From the NCBI RefSeq assembly GCF_002368415.1, contig NZ_AP018290.1:5283614-5347613 (forward strand): a stretch of 64,000 bases of DNA, given 5' to 3'. The notes beneath the pieces were generated by a model that did not search any database, had not been told where the DNA came from, and saw only the letters and a list, made by a program, of their open reading frames with translations. The position numbers and the translations under genes are program-made. The number at the start of each line of letters is the position of its first letter. The stretch's first letter is position 1. Shown here piece by piece: positions 27,205 through 35,769 of the stretch. This DNA comes from Calothrix sp. NIES-4105. Its GTDB lineage: Bacteria > Cyanobacteriota > Cyanobacteriia > Cyanobacteriales > Nostocaceae.

Positions 27205-29766
27205 ATGCAGCCCATTCGGACTTTTAACGTATCACCATCTTTACCATCTCGACTCGAACCATTGCGAAAACTCGCATATAACCTACATTGGGATTGGAGT
27301 GTCGAGGCAAAAGACTTATTTCGGCGCCTAGACCCAGATTTATGGGAAACTAGTCGCCACAACCCAGTATTGATGTTGGGTACAATTAATCAAGCGCGTT
27401 TAACGGAAGTAGTGGAAGATGAAGGCTTCCTCGCGCAAATGGATCGTGCGGCGCAACAATTAGAAGATTATCTAAAAGAACGAACTTGGTATCAAAAACA
27501 GCGTGCAGGTAAACCAAAGGAATGTTACGCCTATTTTTCGGCTGAATTTGGTTTAGTTGACTGTTTACCTGTATATTCAGGTGGTTTAGGGGTTTTGGCT
27601 GGGGATCATCTAAAGAGTGCTAGTGACTTGGGTTTACCTTTAGTGGGTGTTGGTCTACTTTATCAGCAAGGGTATTTCGCACAATATCTCAACGCTGATG
27701 GTTGGCAGCAAGAACGCTATCCCATCAACGATTTTTACAACATGCCACTGCACCTCGAACGCAAAGAGGACGGGTCAGAGTTGCGAATTGAAGTAGACTA
27801 TCCAGGACGCAAGGTTTACGCGCGCGTGTGGCGAGTTCAGGTAGGGTCTGTACCGCTCTACATGCTCGATACTAATATTGAGCCAAATAATCCTTACGAC
27901 CACAATATTACTGACCAGCTATATGGCGGTGATATCGACATGCGTATCCACCAAGAAATCATGCTTGGTATTGGTGGTGTGCGGATGCTCAAAGCTCTGG
28001 GTTACAATGTAACTTCGTACCACATGAACGAAGGACATGCGGCGTTTTCAGCCTTAGAACGTATTCGCATGTACATTCAAGAAGAAGGTTTAAATTATTC
28101 AACCGCGCGACAAGTTGTAATTTCCTCAAATATCTTTACTACCCATACGCCAGTACCTGCCGGGATAGATTTATTCTCTCCTGACAAAATGCTGTATTAC
28201 CTAGGGTATTACGCAGATATTTTTGGAATGAACAAAGAGCAATTTCTCGGTTTAGGGCGAGAAAATACGGGTGATTTGTCGTCACCGTTCAGTATGGCTG
28301 TACTGGCTTTAAAAATGGCGACCTTCTCAAACGGTGTAGCGCAGTTACACGGTGTTGTATCGCGTCAAATGTTCAAGGGACTATGGCAGGGTGTACCTGT
28401 TGATGAAGTACCTATTGGCGCCATTACGAATGGTGTACATGCTCGTAGTTGTGTAGCAAAATCAACACAAGAACTATACGACCGCTATTTAGGACCAAAC
28501 TGGTCATCGGTAGCTGTTGATAGTCCATTGTGGGAACGTATGGACGCAATACCTGATGAGGAACTATGGCGTAACCATGAACGCTGTCGCTTAGATATGG
28601 TACTGTACGTGCGCGACCGTTTGGTTAAACACCTGCGAGATAGAGGCGCCTCACCATCAGAAATTGCCCAAGCACAAGAAGTTCTTGATCCGAAAGTATT
28701 TACAATTGGTTTTGCCCGTCGTTTTGCCACCTACAAACGCGCGACACTATGGATGAGCGATATTGAGCGCATCAGAAAGATTATATTGGCAAACAAAGAC
28801 CGCAAAGTACAATTTGTAATTTCTGGAAAAGCACACCCTAAAGATATCCCAGGTAAAGAACTTATCCGCGATATTAACCACTTTATCGAAGAAGAAGGTT
28901 TACAAAAACAAATCGTCTTTGTGCCCAACTATGATATTTACATAGCTCGGTTGATGGTATCAGGTTGCGATATCTGGTTAAACACACCTCGGCGCCCGCG
29001 CGAAGCTTCCGGAACCAGCGGTATGAAAGCAGCAATGAACGGCTTACCAAACTTAAGCGTTCTTGATGGCTGGTGGGACGAAGCAGACTATGTACGCACA
29101 GGTTGGGCAATAGGACATGGTGAAATGTACGATGACCCTACTTATCAAGATCAAATCGAAGCAAATGCGCTTTATGATTTATTAGAGAAAGAAGTCGTAC
29201 CCTTATTCTACGACCGTGACGCTGACGCATTACCGAGACGTTGGGTAGCGAAAATGAAAGATGCAATTCGCTTGAATTGTCCATTCTTCAACACCGCGCG
29301 GATGGTAGGAGAATATGCACAGCGCGCGTATTTCTCAGCCAGCGACCGTTACCACAATTTAACTGCAAATAATTATGCCCCAGCCAAAGAACTTGCAGAT
29401 TGGAAAGACAACTTAAGAACTAGTTGGTTCAATATCAAAATCAAAGATATTAACGTATCATCTGGAACTGATATTTTGGTTAACCAAACTGTTAACGTCA
29501 CAGCAAAAGTTGACTTGGCTTCCTTGAAAAAAGACGACGTACAAGTCGAATTATATCAAGGCGCCATCGATGCCAACGGTGAAATCGTCAACGGTGAACC
29601 TGTTGTAATGGAAAACAAAGGCACTGACGAGAACGATTTAAGTACTTACACCGCCGAAATTGTATACAATACATCCGGCTTGCAAGGCTTATCACTGCGC
29701 GTACTACCAAAACACGAGTACCTATCAAGCGCTTATGAACCCAGATTAATCGTTTGGGCAGAATAA
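27205..29766 (+). CDS. glgP: alpha-glucan phosphorylase (GT35)
   Basis: The 853-residue protein phosphorolyses the non-reducing ends of glycogen to give glucose 1-phosphate. Visible are FSAEFGLVDCLPVYSGGLGVLAGDH, MNEGHAAF, TNGVHA, and the pyridoxal-phosphate lysine in EASGTSGMKAAMNGLPNLS. The N-terminal DUF3417 segment (SRLEPLRKLAYNLHWDWS) marks the short, archaeal-type phosphorylases that lack the allosteric loops. It is full length and transcribed alone. A palindrome 6 bp after the stop may terminate it. Confidence 0.94.
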   Translation: MQPIRTFNVSPSLPSRLEPLRKLAYNLHWDWSVEAKDLFRRLDPDLWETSRHNPVLMLGTINQARLTEVVEDEGFLAQMDRAAQQLEDYLKERTWYQKQRAGKPKECYAYFSAEFGLVDCLPVYSGGLGVLAGDHLKSASDLGLPLVGVGLLYQQGYFAQYLNADGWQQERYPINDFYNMPLHLERKEDGSELRIEVDYPGRKVYARVWRVQVGSVPLYMLDTNIEPNNPYDHNITDQLYGGDIDMRIHQEIMLGIGGVRMLKALGYNVTSYHMNEGHAAFSALERIRMYIQEEGLNYSTARQVVISSNIFTTHTPVPAGIDLFSPDKMLYYLGYYADIFGMNKEQFLGLGRENTGDLSSPFSMAVLALKMATFSNGVAQLHGVVSRQMFKGLWQGVPVDEVPIGAITNGVHARSCVAKSTQELYDRYLGPNWSSVAVDSPLWERMDAIPDEELWRNHERCRLDMVLYVRDRLVKHLRDRGASPSEIAQAQEVLDPKVFTIGFARRFATYKRATLWMSDIERIRKIILANKDRKVQFVISGKAHPKDIPGKELIRDINHFIEEEGLQKQIVFVPNYDIYIARLMVSGCDIWLNTPRRPREASGTSGMKAAMNGLPNLSVLDGWWDEADYVRTGWAIGHGEMYDDPTYQDQIEANALYDLLEKEVVPLFYDRDADALPRRWVAKMKDAIRLNCPFFNTARMVGEYAQRAYFSASDRYHNLTANNYAPAKELADWKDNLRTSWFNIKIKDINVSSGTDILVNQTVNVTAKVDLASLKKDDVQVELYQGAIDANGEIVNGEPVVMENKGTDENDLSTYTAEIVYNTSGLQGLSLRVLPKHEYLSSAYEPRLIVWAE

Positions 29767-29772
29767 AAACAC

Positions 29773-29800
29773 GTAGAGACGCGATTAATCGCGTCTCTAC
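29773..29800. repeat. 28-bp perfect palindrome, GTAGAGACG family
   Basis: Arms GTAGAGACG / CGTCTCTAC around CGATTAATCG. The sequence is identical to the copy at 33930-33957. It lies just after glgP and could act as its terminator. Confidence 0.85.
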
Positions 29801-29828
29801 ATATAAATGTATTGAATAATACTCTTGT

Positions 29829-30171
29829 GGGGTGGGCATCCTTGCCCGCCCCTTTTACATACACCTTTATATAAGAAACCACAAAGGGCACAAAGAACAC
29901 AAAGGAAGAAAAGAAAGATTGAGTAAAACGTAGGTTGGGTTGACATCAGGAAACCCAACATTATATGTTTTGTAGGGTGCGTGAAAGCCATTACAATCCT
30001 CAACAAAACCGAAAATTAAACTGCTTTCACGCACCTTACGACAGGCGCCTATTTTATAAGTGTTAATAGTAAATATTTTTACCACAGAGGCACAGAGAGC
30101 GCAGAAAAGAGGGTAATAGAGTTGGCGCCAATCTGACACAATTAATGATATAAAGTACTAGTTTCAAACTT
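29829..30171. repeat. repeat-rich intergenic region with a GGTGCGTGAAAGC hairpin element
   Basis: Order: GGGCATCCTTGCCC palindrome (29832), CACAAAGG units (29878-29905), TAGGTTGGGTT...AACCCAAC (29930-29960), then an element at 29976-30035 with perfect arms GGTGCGTGAAAGC / GCTTTCACGCACC, and CACAGAGG units (30080). The arms differ from the 7211 element at bases 9-12 on both sides, so pairing is kept. Confidence 0.75.
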
Positions 30172-30555
30172 GTGAGAATTATTATCTTAAACCAACCGCA
30201 AATGATTCCTCCACACCCTATTACCAACGAAGCACAGTTAGTAGCAGTTCAAGAACTTATCGATTTTATTCTAGATAAAAGAAAAATTACTCAGAATGAG
30301 AAAAAATACCTAAAAGTGCTTGGTACTTTGGTTTATAACTATGAGCAACAGCATGAACCTATGCCTATTTTAAAAGGAATTGAAATGATAGAAGCTTTAC
30401 TAGAAGAATCTAACCTCCAGCCTAAAGATTTAATACCAATTTTGGGCACTGATACTAATGTTGAAGAAATCTTAAGTAGTAAGCGGGCGCCAAGTCAAGA
30501 TGAAATTGAAAAGTTAGCAAATTTTTTCAATGTATCTCCTAGACTTATTTTCTAA
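30172..30555 (+). CDS. HigA-type antitoxin, no toxin beside it
   Basis: A 127-residue protein starting at GTG 30172 (an ATG at 30202 is also possible). The second half is a helix-turn-helix of the HigA/Xre kind: LLEESNLQPKDLIPILG then TNVEEILSSKRAPSQDEIEKLANFFNVSP. The N-terminal half (ELIDFILDKRKITQNEKKYLKVLGTLVYNYEQQHEP) is the helical region seen in HigA antitoxins encoded after HigB. The 30060-30171 upstream region has no HigB frame, only repeats, so it is an orphan. It probably still binds DNA. Confidence 0.8.
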   Translation: MRIIILNQPQMIPPHPITNEAQLVAVQELIDFILDKRKITQNEKKYLKVLGTLVYNYEQQHEPMPILKGIEMIEALLEESNLQPKDLIPILGTDTNVEEILSSKRAPSQDEIEKLANFFNVSPRLIF

Positions 30556-30630
30556 AAAATATGATTAACGCCTCATTGTAAGCTTTTAACCTAGCTGCTA
30601 GCATTAATGTAATCCATATAAAACAAATAT

Positions 30631-30918
30631 ATGCCTGACTCAACTACCTATATCGAAGCTTGCAACAACTTTGATAAAATTTATGAGCAAGCACTTTCAA
30701 CCCGTAAACCTGTTGTTGTAACGAAGGAAGGCGCCGAAAGCGTTGCAGTTATCCCAACCGCAGAACTAAACAGCATTATTGAAACTGCCTATTTATTTCA
30801 GTCACCAGAAAATGCATCACGTTTAGTTGCCGCTATTGAACGAGCGAAAGCACAGACCTTTAAACCAAGAACAATAGAAGACTTACGTCAGGAGTTTGGA
30901 CTTGTCGAAGAAGAGTAA
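30631..30918 (+). CDS. Phd/YefM-family antitoxin
   Basis: A 95-residue antitoxin with the N-terminal Phd/YefM DNA-binding fold (TTYIEACNNFDKIYEQA, then KPVVVTKEGAESVAVIPTAELNSI). The C-terminal tail (ERAKAQTFKPRTIEDLRQEFG) is the toxin-binding region. It overlaps the downstream YoeB-like toxin by 23 bp, the normal order for yefM-yoeB. Autorepression from the intergenic region before 30631 is expected. Confidence 0.88.
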   Translation: MPDSTTYIEACNNFDKIYEQALSTRKPVVVTKEGAESVAVIPTAELNSIIETAYLFQSPENASRLVAAIERAKAQTFKPRTIEDLRQEFGLVEEE

Positions 30919-31255
30919 AAAATTTAACTCAGAGTCGAATGAACAAGAAGAAACTCCCCATTCTAAATCTTCTACAGATGAGAATGTAGAACGTGACCTT
31001 GTATTCGACTCTCAATTTATAGCGGACTTAACTTACTGGGTAAATACCAATAGAAAAATTGCGCTTCGTTTATTATCTTTCGTTGAGGAAATAAGGCGCA
31101 ATCCTTTTACTGGCACAGGAAAACCAGAAAGATTAAAGTATCAAGATGCAAATATTTGGTCACGTCGTCTAACAGAAGCAGACCGTACTGTTTACATGGT
31201 GACTGAAAACAGGATTGATTTTCTTCAGGCACGGTATCATTACAGTGACCGTTAG
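30896..31255 (+). CDS. YoeB/Txe-family toxin
   Basis: Starts at TTG 30896 inside the antitoxin gene. After a charged 30-residue N-terminal extension (KKSKKFNSESNEQEETP) comes a RelE-fold domain: DSQFIADLTYWVNTNRKIALR, R-R-N-P-F-T-G-T-G-K-P-E-R-L-K, then W-S-R-R-L-T-E-A-D-R-T-V-Y-M-V and A-R-Y-H-Y near the end. YoeB cleaves mRNA at the ribosomal A-site. The end with H-Y matches the family. The N-terminal extension is longer than usual for YoeB. Confidence 0.83.
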   Translation: MDLSKKSKKFNSESNEQEETPHSKSSTDENVERDLVFDSQFIADLTYWVNTNRKIALRLLSFVEEIRRNPFTGTGKPERLKYQDANIWSRRLTEADRTVYMVTENRIDFLQARYHYSDR

Positions 31256-31465
31256 CAAATACAGCAGTAAAGTACTAAAGTCGGTTGGGTTAAGGTCTAT
31301 TAAGAGTTCAAAGACCAAAATTAGTAGCTAGCGATTAGTATAACTCTTGTGTATTTATGATAAGTAAGTAGGGCTATGCCTGACATACATTTTTTACCAC
31401 AGAGGCACCGAGGGCACAGAGGAGAATAAACCAACTACTAGTAATGCAGTGTAGAATTTCGTTCT

Positions 31466-31645
31466 TTACTCACCTTTGTACTCATTTTTAAATCTGATCA
31501 TAGCTAATTTCAAAGCTTCATTTGGTTCTGGTGGATTTTCTATTAGAGATATAAATAAATCTCGGTCTGTATCGTTTAAAATGCAATTGTGCTGAGTCTC
31601 TGTATCTAGTTGATTAGCTTCTTGCTTTTTGTTTGCGTCTTTCAT
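31466..31645 (-). CDS. short DUF1778-like (TacA) antitoxin tail, orphan
   Basis: This 59-residue ORF starts at ATG 31645 (MKDANKKQEANQLDTETQHN) and ends L-F-I-S-L-I-E-N-P-P-E-P-N-E-A-L-K-L-A-M-I-R-F-K. The D-R-D-L-F-x-x-x-I-E-N-P-P-E-P-N-E-A-L stretch matches the C-terminal half of DUF1778/TacA antitoxins, which pair with GNAT toxins. The N-terminal ribbon-helix-helix is absent, and no GNAT toxin lies beside it. It could be a truncated remnant or a short regulator. Confidence 0.6.
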   Translation of the reverse strand: MKDANKKQEANQLDTETQHNCILNDTDRDLFISLIENPPEPNEALKLAMIRFKNEYKGE

Positions 31646-31678
31646 TTTAGGAATTCTCTGTTTATTTAATTGGTTTAT

Positions 31679-31726
31679 GGTGCGTTACGGCTTGAAGGTT
31701 GCTTGTTTGTCGTGCCGTAACGCGCC
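31679..31726. repeat. GGTGCGTTACGGC hairpin element
   Basis: GGTGCGTTACGGC (31679-31691) pairs with GCCGTAACGCGCC (31714-31726) with one G-T. The outer GGTGCGT matches the elements at 7211, 10220 and 29976, while the inner stem (TACGGC) differs but is complementary on the other side. Confidence 0.7.
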
Positions 31727-31749
31727 CTATGACTATATATATACTACGA

Positions 31750-32697
31750 TTAAAGTTCGCTAAATTTATCTGTGGCGCCTATTAAAGCGCTTGCTATTCC
31801 TGGTTCGCTCATTGAGTGTCCAGCATCGGGTACTACAATTAATTCTGCTTCTTGCCATGCTTTATGTAGTTCCCATGCTGATAGCATTGGACACACTACG
31901 TCATATCTACCTTGGACTATTACAGCAGGGATATTACGAATGCGGTCTACATTTCTTAGTAATTGGTCGTCTTGTTCAAAAAAGCCTTTGTTGATAAAGT
32001 AATGACATTCGATACGCGCGAACGCATCTGCAAATTGACTTTCACCGAAGATTTGCATTAAGCCTTTATCTAAAAATAATCTGCTTGTACTCGCTTCCCA
32101 TATTGACCACGCGCGCGCAGCTTCGAGTCTTACTTTCATATCATCGCTCGTTAAGCGCTTGTAATATGCCGTGAGCATATCATGTCTTTCTTCAGGTGGG
32201 ATAGGTTTTAAATATTCTTCCCAAGCATCGGGGAAAATATAACTGGCGCCTTCTTGATAAAACCAGTCTATTTCCTTTTTCCGCAGCATGAAAATACCAC
32301 GTAATATTAACCCCTTACAGCGTTCGGGATGCGTTTGACTGTAAGCTAGTGACAATGTACTTCCCCAACTGCCACCAAAGACTACCCATTTATCTATATT
32401 TAAGTGTTCGCGTAGTTTTTCTATATCAGCGACTAATTGCCAAGTTGTATTTTCGTGTAATTCTGCATGAGGTGTACTTTTACCGCACCCTCGCTGGTCG
32501 AACATTATTAGGCGCCATTTTTCTGGGTTGAAGAACTGACGATAGTAGGGAGGACACCCACCACCTGGCCCTCCATGTAGCAATACTACTGGTTTACCTT
32601 GGAGATTACCAGACTCCTCGTAATGAATTGTGTGTAAATCAGAAACTTTTAATTTACCTTCGTTTAAAGGTTCTCGATGTGGGTATAACTCGCGCAT
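31750..32697 (-). CDS. pip: proline iminopeptidase
   Basis: An alpha/beta-hydrolase that removes N-terminal proline from peptides. The oxyanion motif HGGPGGGCPPYYR is near residue 41, the nucleophile elbow G-G-S-W-G-S-T near 110, and the catalytic Asp and His are in GRYDVVCP and DAGHSMSEPG near the C-terminus. The start MRELYPHREPLNEGKLKVSDLHTIHYEESGN is the standard one for the family. Full length at 315 residues. It is divergent from the dehydrogenase gene, with about 150 bp between them. Confidence 0.94.
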   Translation of the reverse strand: MRELYPHREPLNEGKLKVSDLHTIHYEESGNLQGKPVVLLHGGPGGGCPPYYRQFFNPEKWRLIMFDQRGCGKSTPHAELHENTTWQLVADIEKLREHLNIDKWVVFGGSWGSTLSLAYSQTHPERCKGLILRGIFMLRKKEIDWFYQEGASYIFPDAWEEYLKPIPPEERHDMLTAYYKRLTSDDMKVRLEAARAWSIWEASTSRLFLDKGLMQIFGESQFADAFARIECHYFINKGFFEQDDQLLRNVDRIRNIPAVIVQGRYDVVCPMLSAWELHKAWQEAELIVVPDAGHSMSEPGIASALIGATDKFSEL

Positions 32698-32848
32698 AGT
32701 TAGAATTAAATTTAACCAAGAATAATAAATTTACTGTTCTTATAATTTTTACCCTATAACGAGAGAAACTTCAAACTACAGGTACAGAGATAATCCACTG
32801 CACGTCAATTATTCTTTAAAAGAAAATCAAGTACGCGCAAAGGCAAAA

Positions 32849-33796
32849 ATGAATAGCAAAATATCCAAAGTTGGTGTAGTTGGTGCTGGTCGTGTCGGCG
32901 CCGCAGTTGCAAGTGCTTTAGTTATGATGGGTGTATGTGTATCGGTTGTATTATATAACCGTACTTTAGATAAGGCAGAGGGTGAAGCATGGGATATTGA
33001 AGATGCGATTCCCTTACTCGAAGAATGCAATATATTACCTACAGATAAATACGAAGATTTTGCTGATTGTGATGTTATTGTTATTACACTTGGAGCGCCA
33101 ACAAAAGACGGTCAAAGTCGTTTAGAATTATTAAAAGATAATGCTGATATAATTAGCTCGACAATTAAAGAACTCGACCGAGTGGCACCGAATGCTATTT
33201 TAATTATAATTAGCAACCCAGTTGATATTTTAACAAGGATTGCTATCAAAACTTCAACTCGACCAGAAAATCTTATTATTGGTTCAGGAACAGTTTTAGA
33301 TACAGCACGAGTGCGCTATCAGCTAGGTAAATTACTTAATGTCAGTAAGCAAGATGCTAATATATATGTTATCGGTGAACATGGAAACACTTCATTAATA
33401 GTGTGGTCAAACGCGCAGATAGGAGCAATCCCTTTAGAAAAGTTTCCACTTCCTCAAGATATATCTTTAGATAAAATTAAAGCTGAATATGTTGATAACA
33501 CCCGTAAGCGCGCGTATACAATTAGTGAACGAAAAGGTGGTACTAGTTATGGTATCTCAACTGTAGCTGCTCAACTAGTTGATACTGTTCTGCGGGATGA
33601 GAAAAAAGTATTTACTGTGTCAGTAAAAGCAAATGCCGAATATAAAATAGGTGAGCAAGTAGTTTTGGGTCTTCCCTGTATTATAGGTAAAAAAGGTATC
33701 GAGCGCAAGTTACATATACCATTGAGTCAAGAAGAACAGCGCGCGCTTGAACATTCAGCAGAAGAATTAAATAAGGCTTATGAGTCTGTGATGTGA
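32849..33796 (+). CDS. lactate/malate-type dehydrogenase with Thr at the specificity position
   Basis: A full-length 315-residue member of the lactate/malate dehydrogenase family. NAD-binding GVVGAGRVGAAVASAL starts near residue 8. Catalytic residues are kept: the Asp and Arg in LDTARVRYQ, His in V-I-G-E-H-G-N, and Arg in D-G-Q-S-R-L-E-L. At the position that is Gln in lactate dehydrogenases and Arg in malate dehydrogenases, my alignment puts Thr (GAPTKDG). Also, the residue after beta-2 that usually is Asp is Asn-Arg (LYNRTL). It may be an L-2-hydroxyacid dehydrogenase for another substrate. Confidence 0.85.
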   Translation: MNSKISKVGVVGAGRVGAAVASALVMMGVCVSVVLYNRTLDKAEGEAWDIEDAIPLLEECNILPTDKYEDFADCDVIVITLGAPTKDGQSRLELLKDNADIISSTIKELDRVAPNAILIIISNPVDILTRIAIKTSTRPENLIIGSGTVLDTARVRYQLGKLLNVSKQDANIYVIGEHGNTSLIVWSNAQIGAIPLEKFPLPQDISLDKIKAEYVDNTRKRAYTISERKGGTSYGISTVAAQLVDTVLRDEKKVFTVSVKANAEYKIGEQVVLGLPCIIGKKGIERKLHIPLSQEEQRALEHSAEELNKAYESVM

Positions 33797-33805
33797 TTGG
33801 TTTTG

Positions 33806-33838
33806 ATCCCCCCAACCCCCCCGCGAGTTCGGGGGGGC
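33806..33838. terminator. GC-rich hairpin after the dehydrogenase gene
   Basis: CCCCCCC (33816-33822) pairs with GGGGGGG (33831-33837) around GCGAGTTC, preceded by ATCCCCCCAA. Similar ATCCCCC...GGGGG elements occur at 16180 and 26656. No T-run follows, so it may be a dispersed repeat that terminates by position. Confidence 0.5.
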
Positions 33839-33929
33839 TAATAAGTTCTCAAACCCTCAAAACATGATTTATAATTTGTATAAAATTGGTTATAGCAGTC
33901 CGTTCAGGAATTGTAAAAATTATATCTAC

Positions 33930-33957
33930 GTAGAGACGCGATTAATCGCGTCTCTAC
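33930..33957. repeat. 28-bp perfect palindrome, GTAGAGACG family
   Basis: Same sequence as the copy at 29773-29800, with CGATTAATCG in the centre. Confidence 0.85.
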
Positions 33958-34014
33958 AGAGGGCGGATTTTAAAACTGATGCACGGAATGCTATACACAA
34001 TTATTACTTTCATT

Positions 34015-34362
34015 TTAAAATGGCAATTCAAGCTGTTTGGATGCTTGGTTTTTATCAGAAGAGAGAAGCTTATTGTTAGTAATTAAGTTCATATAGCATT
34101 CTACATTTTCTATTACACTTTCTAATTTTCCAGTCTCATGTAAAGAGCTAAATAGAGCAGCAGCATGAGCTTGACAATTAATAGATTTGCTGGGATTAAA
34201 TACAATATCAGAAAATCCTTTAAAGCCAATAATTTTTTTTGATAAGTCCCTATTTTGCCAAAGCGCATTTATGTATAACCAGTCATAAAATGCTGTTGTT
34301 GGTTGGCTAGAAAAATCTTGACCTAAAAATGAAAAAGCAATTATATTACCTGAGTTTTTCAA
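34015..34362 (-). pseudogene. C-terminal NADAR-antitoxin fragment
   Basis: The 115-residue reading frame starts at TTG 34362. The run P-T-T-A-F-Y-D-W-L-Y-I-N-A-L-W-Q-N and then F-S-D-I-V-F-N-P-S-K-S-I-N-C-Q-A-H-A-A-A-L-F is one I associate with the C-terminal part of NADAR-type proteins (the DarT1-associated antitoxin group, DUF6977 from memory). The family's N-terminal half is missing, and the frame upstream of 34362 stays open without a recognisable start, so it looks truncated. NADAR enzymes remove ADP-ribose from nucleic acid. A DarT toxin is not found nearby. Confidence 0.55.
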
Positions 34363-34397
34363 TCTAAGCGGAATACTTGTACTGAGTAGGATTTTTG

Positions 34398-34434
34398 AGG
34401 TAGCATTAAATAAAGTGCAAATTTAATGCTGCCT
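34398..34434. promoter_or_regulatory. operator-like inverted repeat before the Phd/ParE pair
   Basis: AGGTAGCATTAAAT (34398-34411) and ATTTAATGCTGCCT (34421-34434) are inverted over 14 bp with one mismatch and a 9-bp spacer. The start codon of the antitoxin is at 34442, 7 bp downstream. Placement suits an autorepression operator. Confidence 0.55.
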
Positions 34435-34441
34435 TTATTCT

Positions 34442-34732
34442 ATGCTAAACATTAGTCGAGACATTCATTCACTTTCAAGCTTTAAGCGCAATACCCTAGA
34501 ATTTATAGAGCAAATGAAGCAAAGCGGAAACCCTGTAGTATTAACAGTTAACGGAAAAGCCGAACTTGTAGTTCAGGATGCACAATCTTACCAAAAGCTG
34601 CTTGATTCCTTGGAAAGATTAGAAACGATTGCAGGAATAAAGCAGGGCTTGGAGGATGTTGAGGCAGGTAGAACAATTTCTCTAAGCGAATTTGAGCAAG
34701 AAATGCGGAAAAAATATGGCATTTCAAGTTAA
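34442..34732 (+). CDS. Phd/YefM-family antitoxin
   Basis: A 96-residue antitoxin with the Phd fold (SRDIHSLSSFKRNTLEFIEQ, then GNPVVLTVNGKAELVVQDAQSYQKLLD). The tail (VEAGRTISLSEFEQEMRKKY) has an alternating acidic/basic helix for toxin binding. It overlaps the ParE/RelE toxin by 17 bp. An inverted repeat lies 7 bp upstream of its start. Confidence 0.88.
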   Translation: MLNISRDIHSLSSFKRNTLEFIEQMKQSGNPVVLTVNGKAELVVQDAQSYQKLLDSLERLETIAGIKQGLEDVEAGRTISLSEFEQEMRKKYGISS

Positions 34733-35054
34733 GGTCACTCAAACTGCTAGAACAGAAATTGACATAGCTTATTCTTGGCTGAACGAGCGTAACCCAGACT
34801 ATGCGGATAAGTGGTTTCGCGGACTAATGAATACGATTGCTACTTTGCAAGAAAAACCCCGACGTTGCGCTCTAGCTCCTGAAAATGATGCTCTTGCAGA
34901 GGAAATTCGCCAGCTTATTTATGGTAAATCAAGAAATAAGTACCGAATTTTGTTCACAATTCGGGAGGATACTGTGTTTGTGCTTCATGTACGTCATAGC
35001 TCGCAAGCTCCTTTAACAAGTGAGGAAGTATCGGAGGAGGATGACTTCTTATAA
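34716..35054 (+). CDS. ParE/RelE-family toxin
   Basis: Starts at ATG 34716 (MAFQVKVTQTARTEIDIAYS), which fits the family better than an upstream in-frame start. It has the RelE/ParE core: W-L-x-E-R-N-P-x-Y-A-D-K-W-F-R-G-L, then L-I-Y-G-K-S-R-N-K-Y-R-I-L-F-T-I and V-L-H-V-R-H-S-S near the end. The G-K-x-x-x-K-Y-R-I-L-F pattern is typical of ParE-type gyrase inhibitors and RelE interferases; the exact target is not decided by sequence. Length of 112 residues is normal. Confidence 0.86.
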   Translation: MAFQVKVTQTARTEIDIAYSWLNERNPDYADKWFRGLMNTIATLQEKPRRCALAPENDALAEEIRQLIYGKSRNKYRILFTIREDTVFVLHVRHSSQAPLTSEEVSEEDDFL

Positions 35055-35108
35055 AAACTTGTATCTTGCAGGGCATGAGTTACCTTAATACATTAGGCAA
35101 TCAGAAAA

Positions 35109-35645
35109 ATGACATCAAACAAGCTATTTGCTGTATACCTAGGTGGTCATGCCAAGGGTTGTAATATTGAGGTACATGATGTTGTATTTGTAGTCGGCGC
35201 CGATTTACAATCAACATTCCCGATACTAGAGAAAAAGTGGTTTGGCATCCGCAAAGGTTTACATGTCGATGCTTGGGTTGAATTGAATTATGCAGATGGT
35301 TATCAAATAAATGTATTACCTGCGGATGCGTCAAGTAACGAAAGTGATTTAAAACTGTATTTTATCAACTTCGGCGCCTATGAACCTAGCTTTTTTGGAG
35401 AAGTACATCAGTCGGGGTTTTATGTGGCAAGTAGCAAAAAAGAAGCACAGGCAAAGGCGAAAAAACAACTTTGTTTGAAACTAAAACAGCGTCATCATGA
35501 TGATACCGTTGTAGTTGAAGATAGTATCGCGGATGTTGATGATTGTATTGAAATTAACGATATTGATAACTGGAAACTCGTGTTTACTCCTACAGATGTT
35601 AGGGAATTTTGCCCAAAATGTGAATATATTAAGTTGCCAAAATAA
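35109..35645 (+). CDS. DUF1543-type protein
   Basis: A 178-residue protein with two similar halves: LFAVYLGGHAKGCNIEVHDVVFVVG at the start and LYFINFGAYEPSFFGEVHQSGFYVA at about 90, a pattern I associate with DUF1543 (tandem internal repeat of an alpha/beta unit). Both halves have a G-(G/A)-x-x-x-x-x-x-x-x-E-x-H motif. The C-terminus ends C-P-K-C. Function unknown; likely cytosolic. It follows the ParE toxin by 54 bp, but the association is probably chance. Confidence 0.72.
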   Translation: MTSNKLFAVYLGGHAKGCNIEVHDVVFVVGADLQSTFPILEKKWFGIRKGLHVDAWVELNYADGYQINVLPADASSNESDLKLYFINFGAYEPSFFGEVHQSGFYVASSKKEAQAKAKKQLCLKLKQRHHDDTVVVEDSIADVDDCIEINDIDNWKLVFTPTDVREFCPKCEYIKLPK

Positions 35646-35769
35646 GACCAGAACAAAGCACCTACGTAGTCAAGCAGTTAAAGTTCCTCGATACCAAGCA
35701 GTTTTACTGCTAAAGTAAATAAGTTATATAGTACTATTGAAACCAAATTCCTTACTTAAATTCAAAAAT

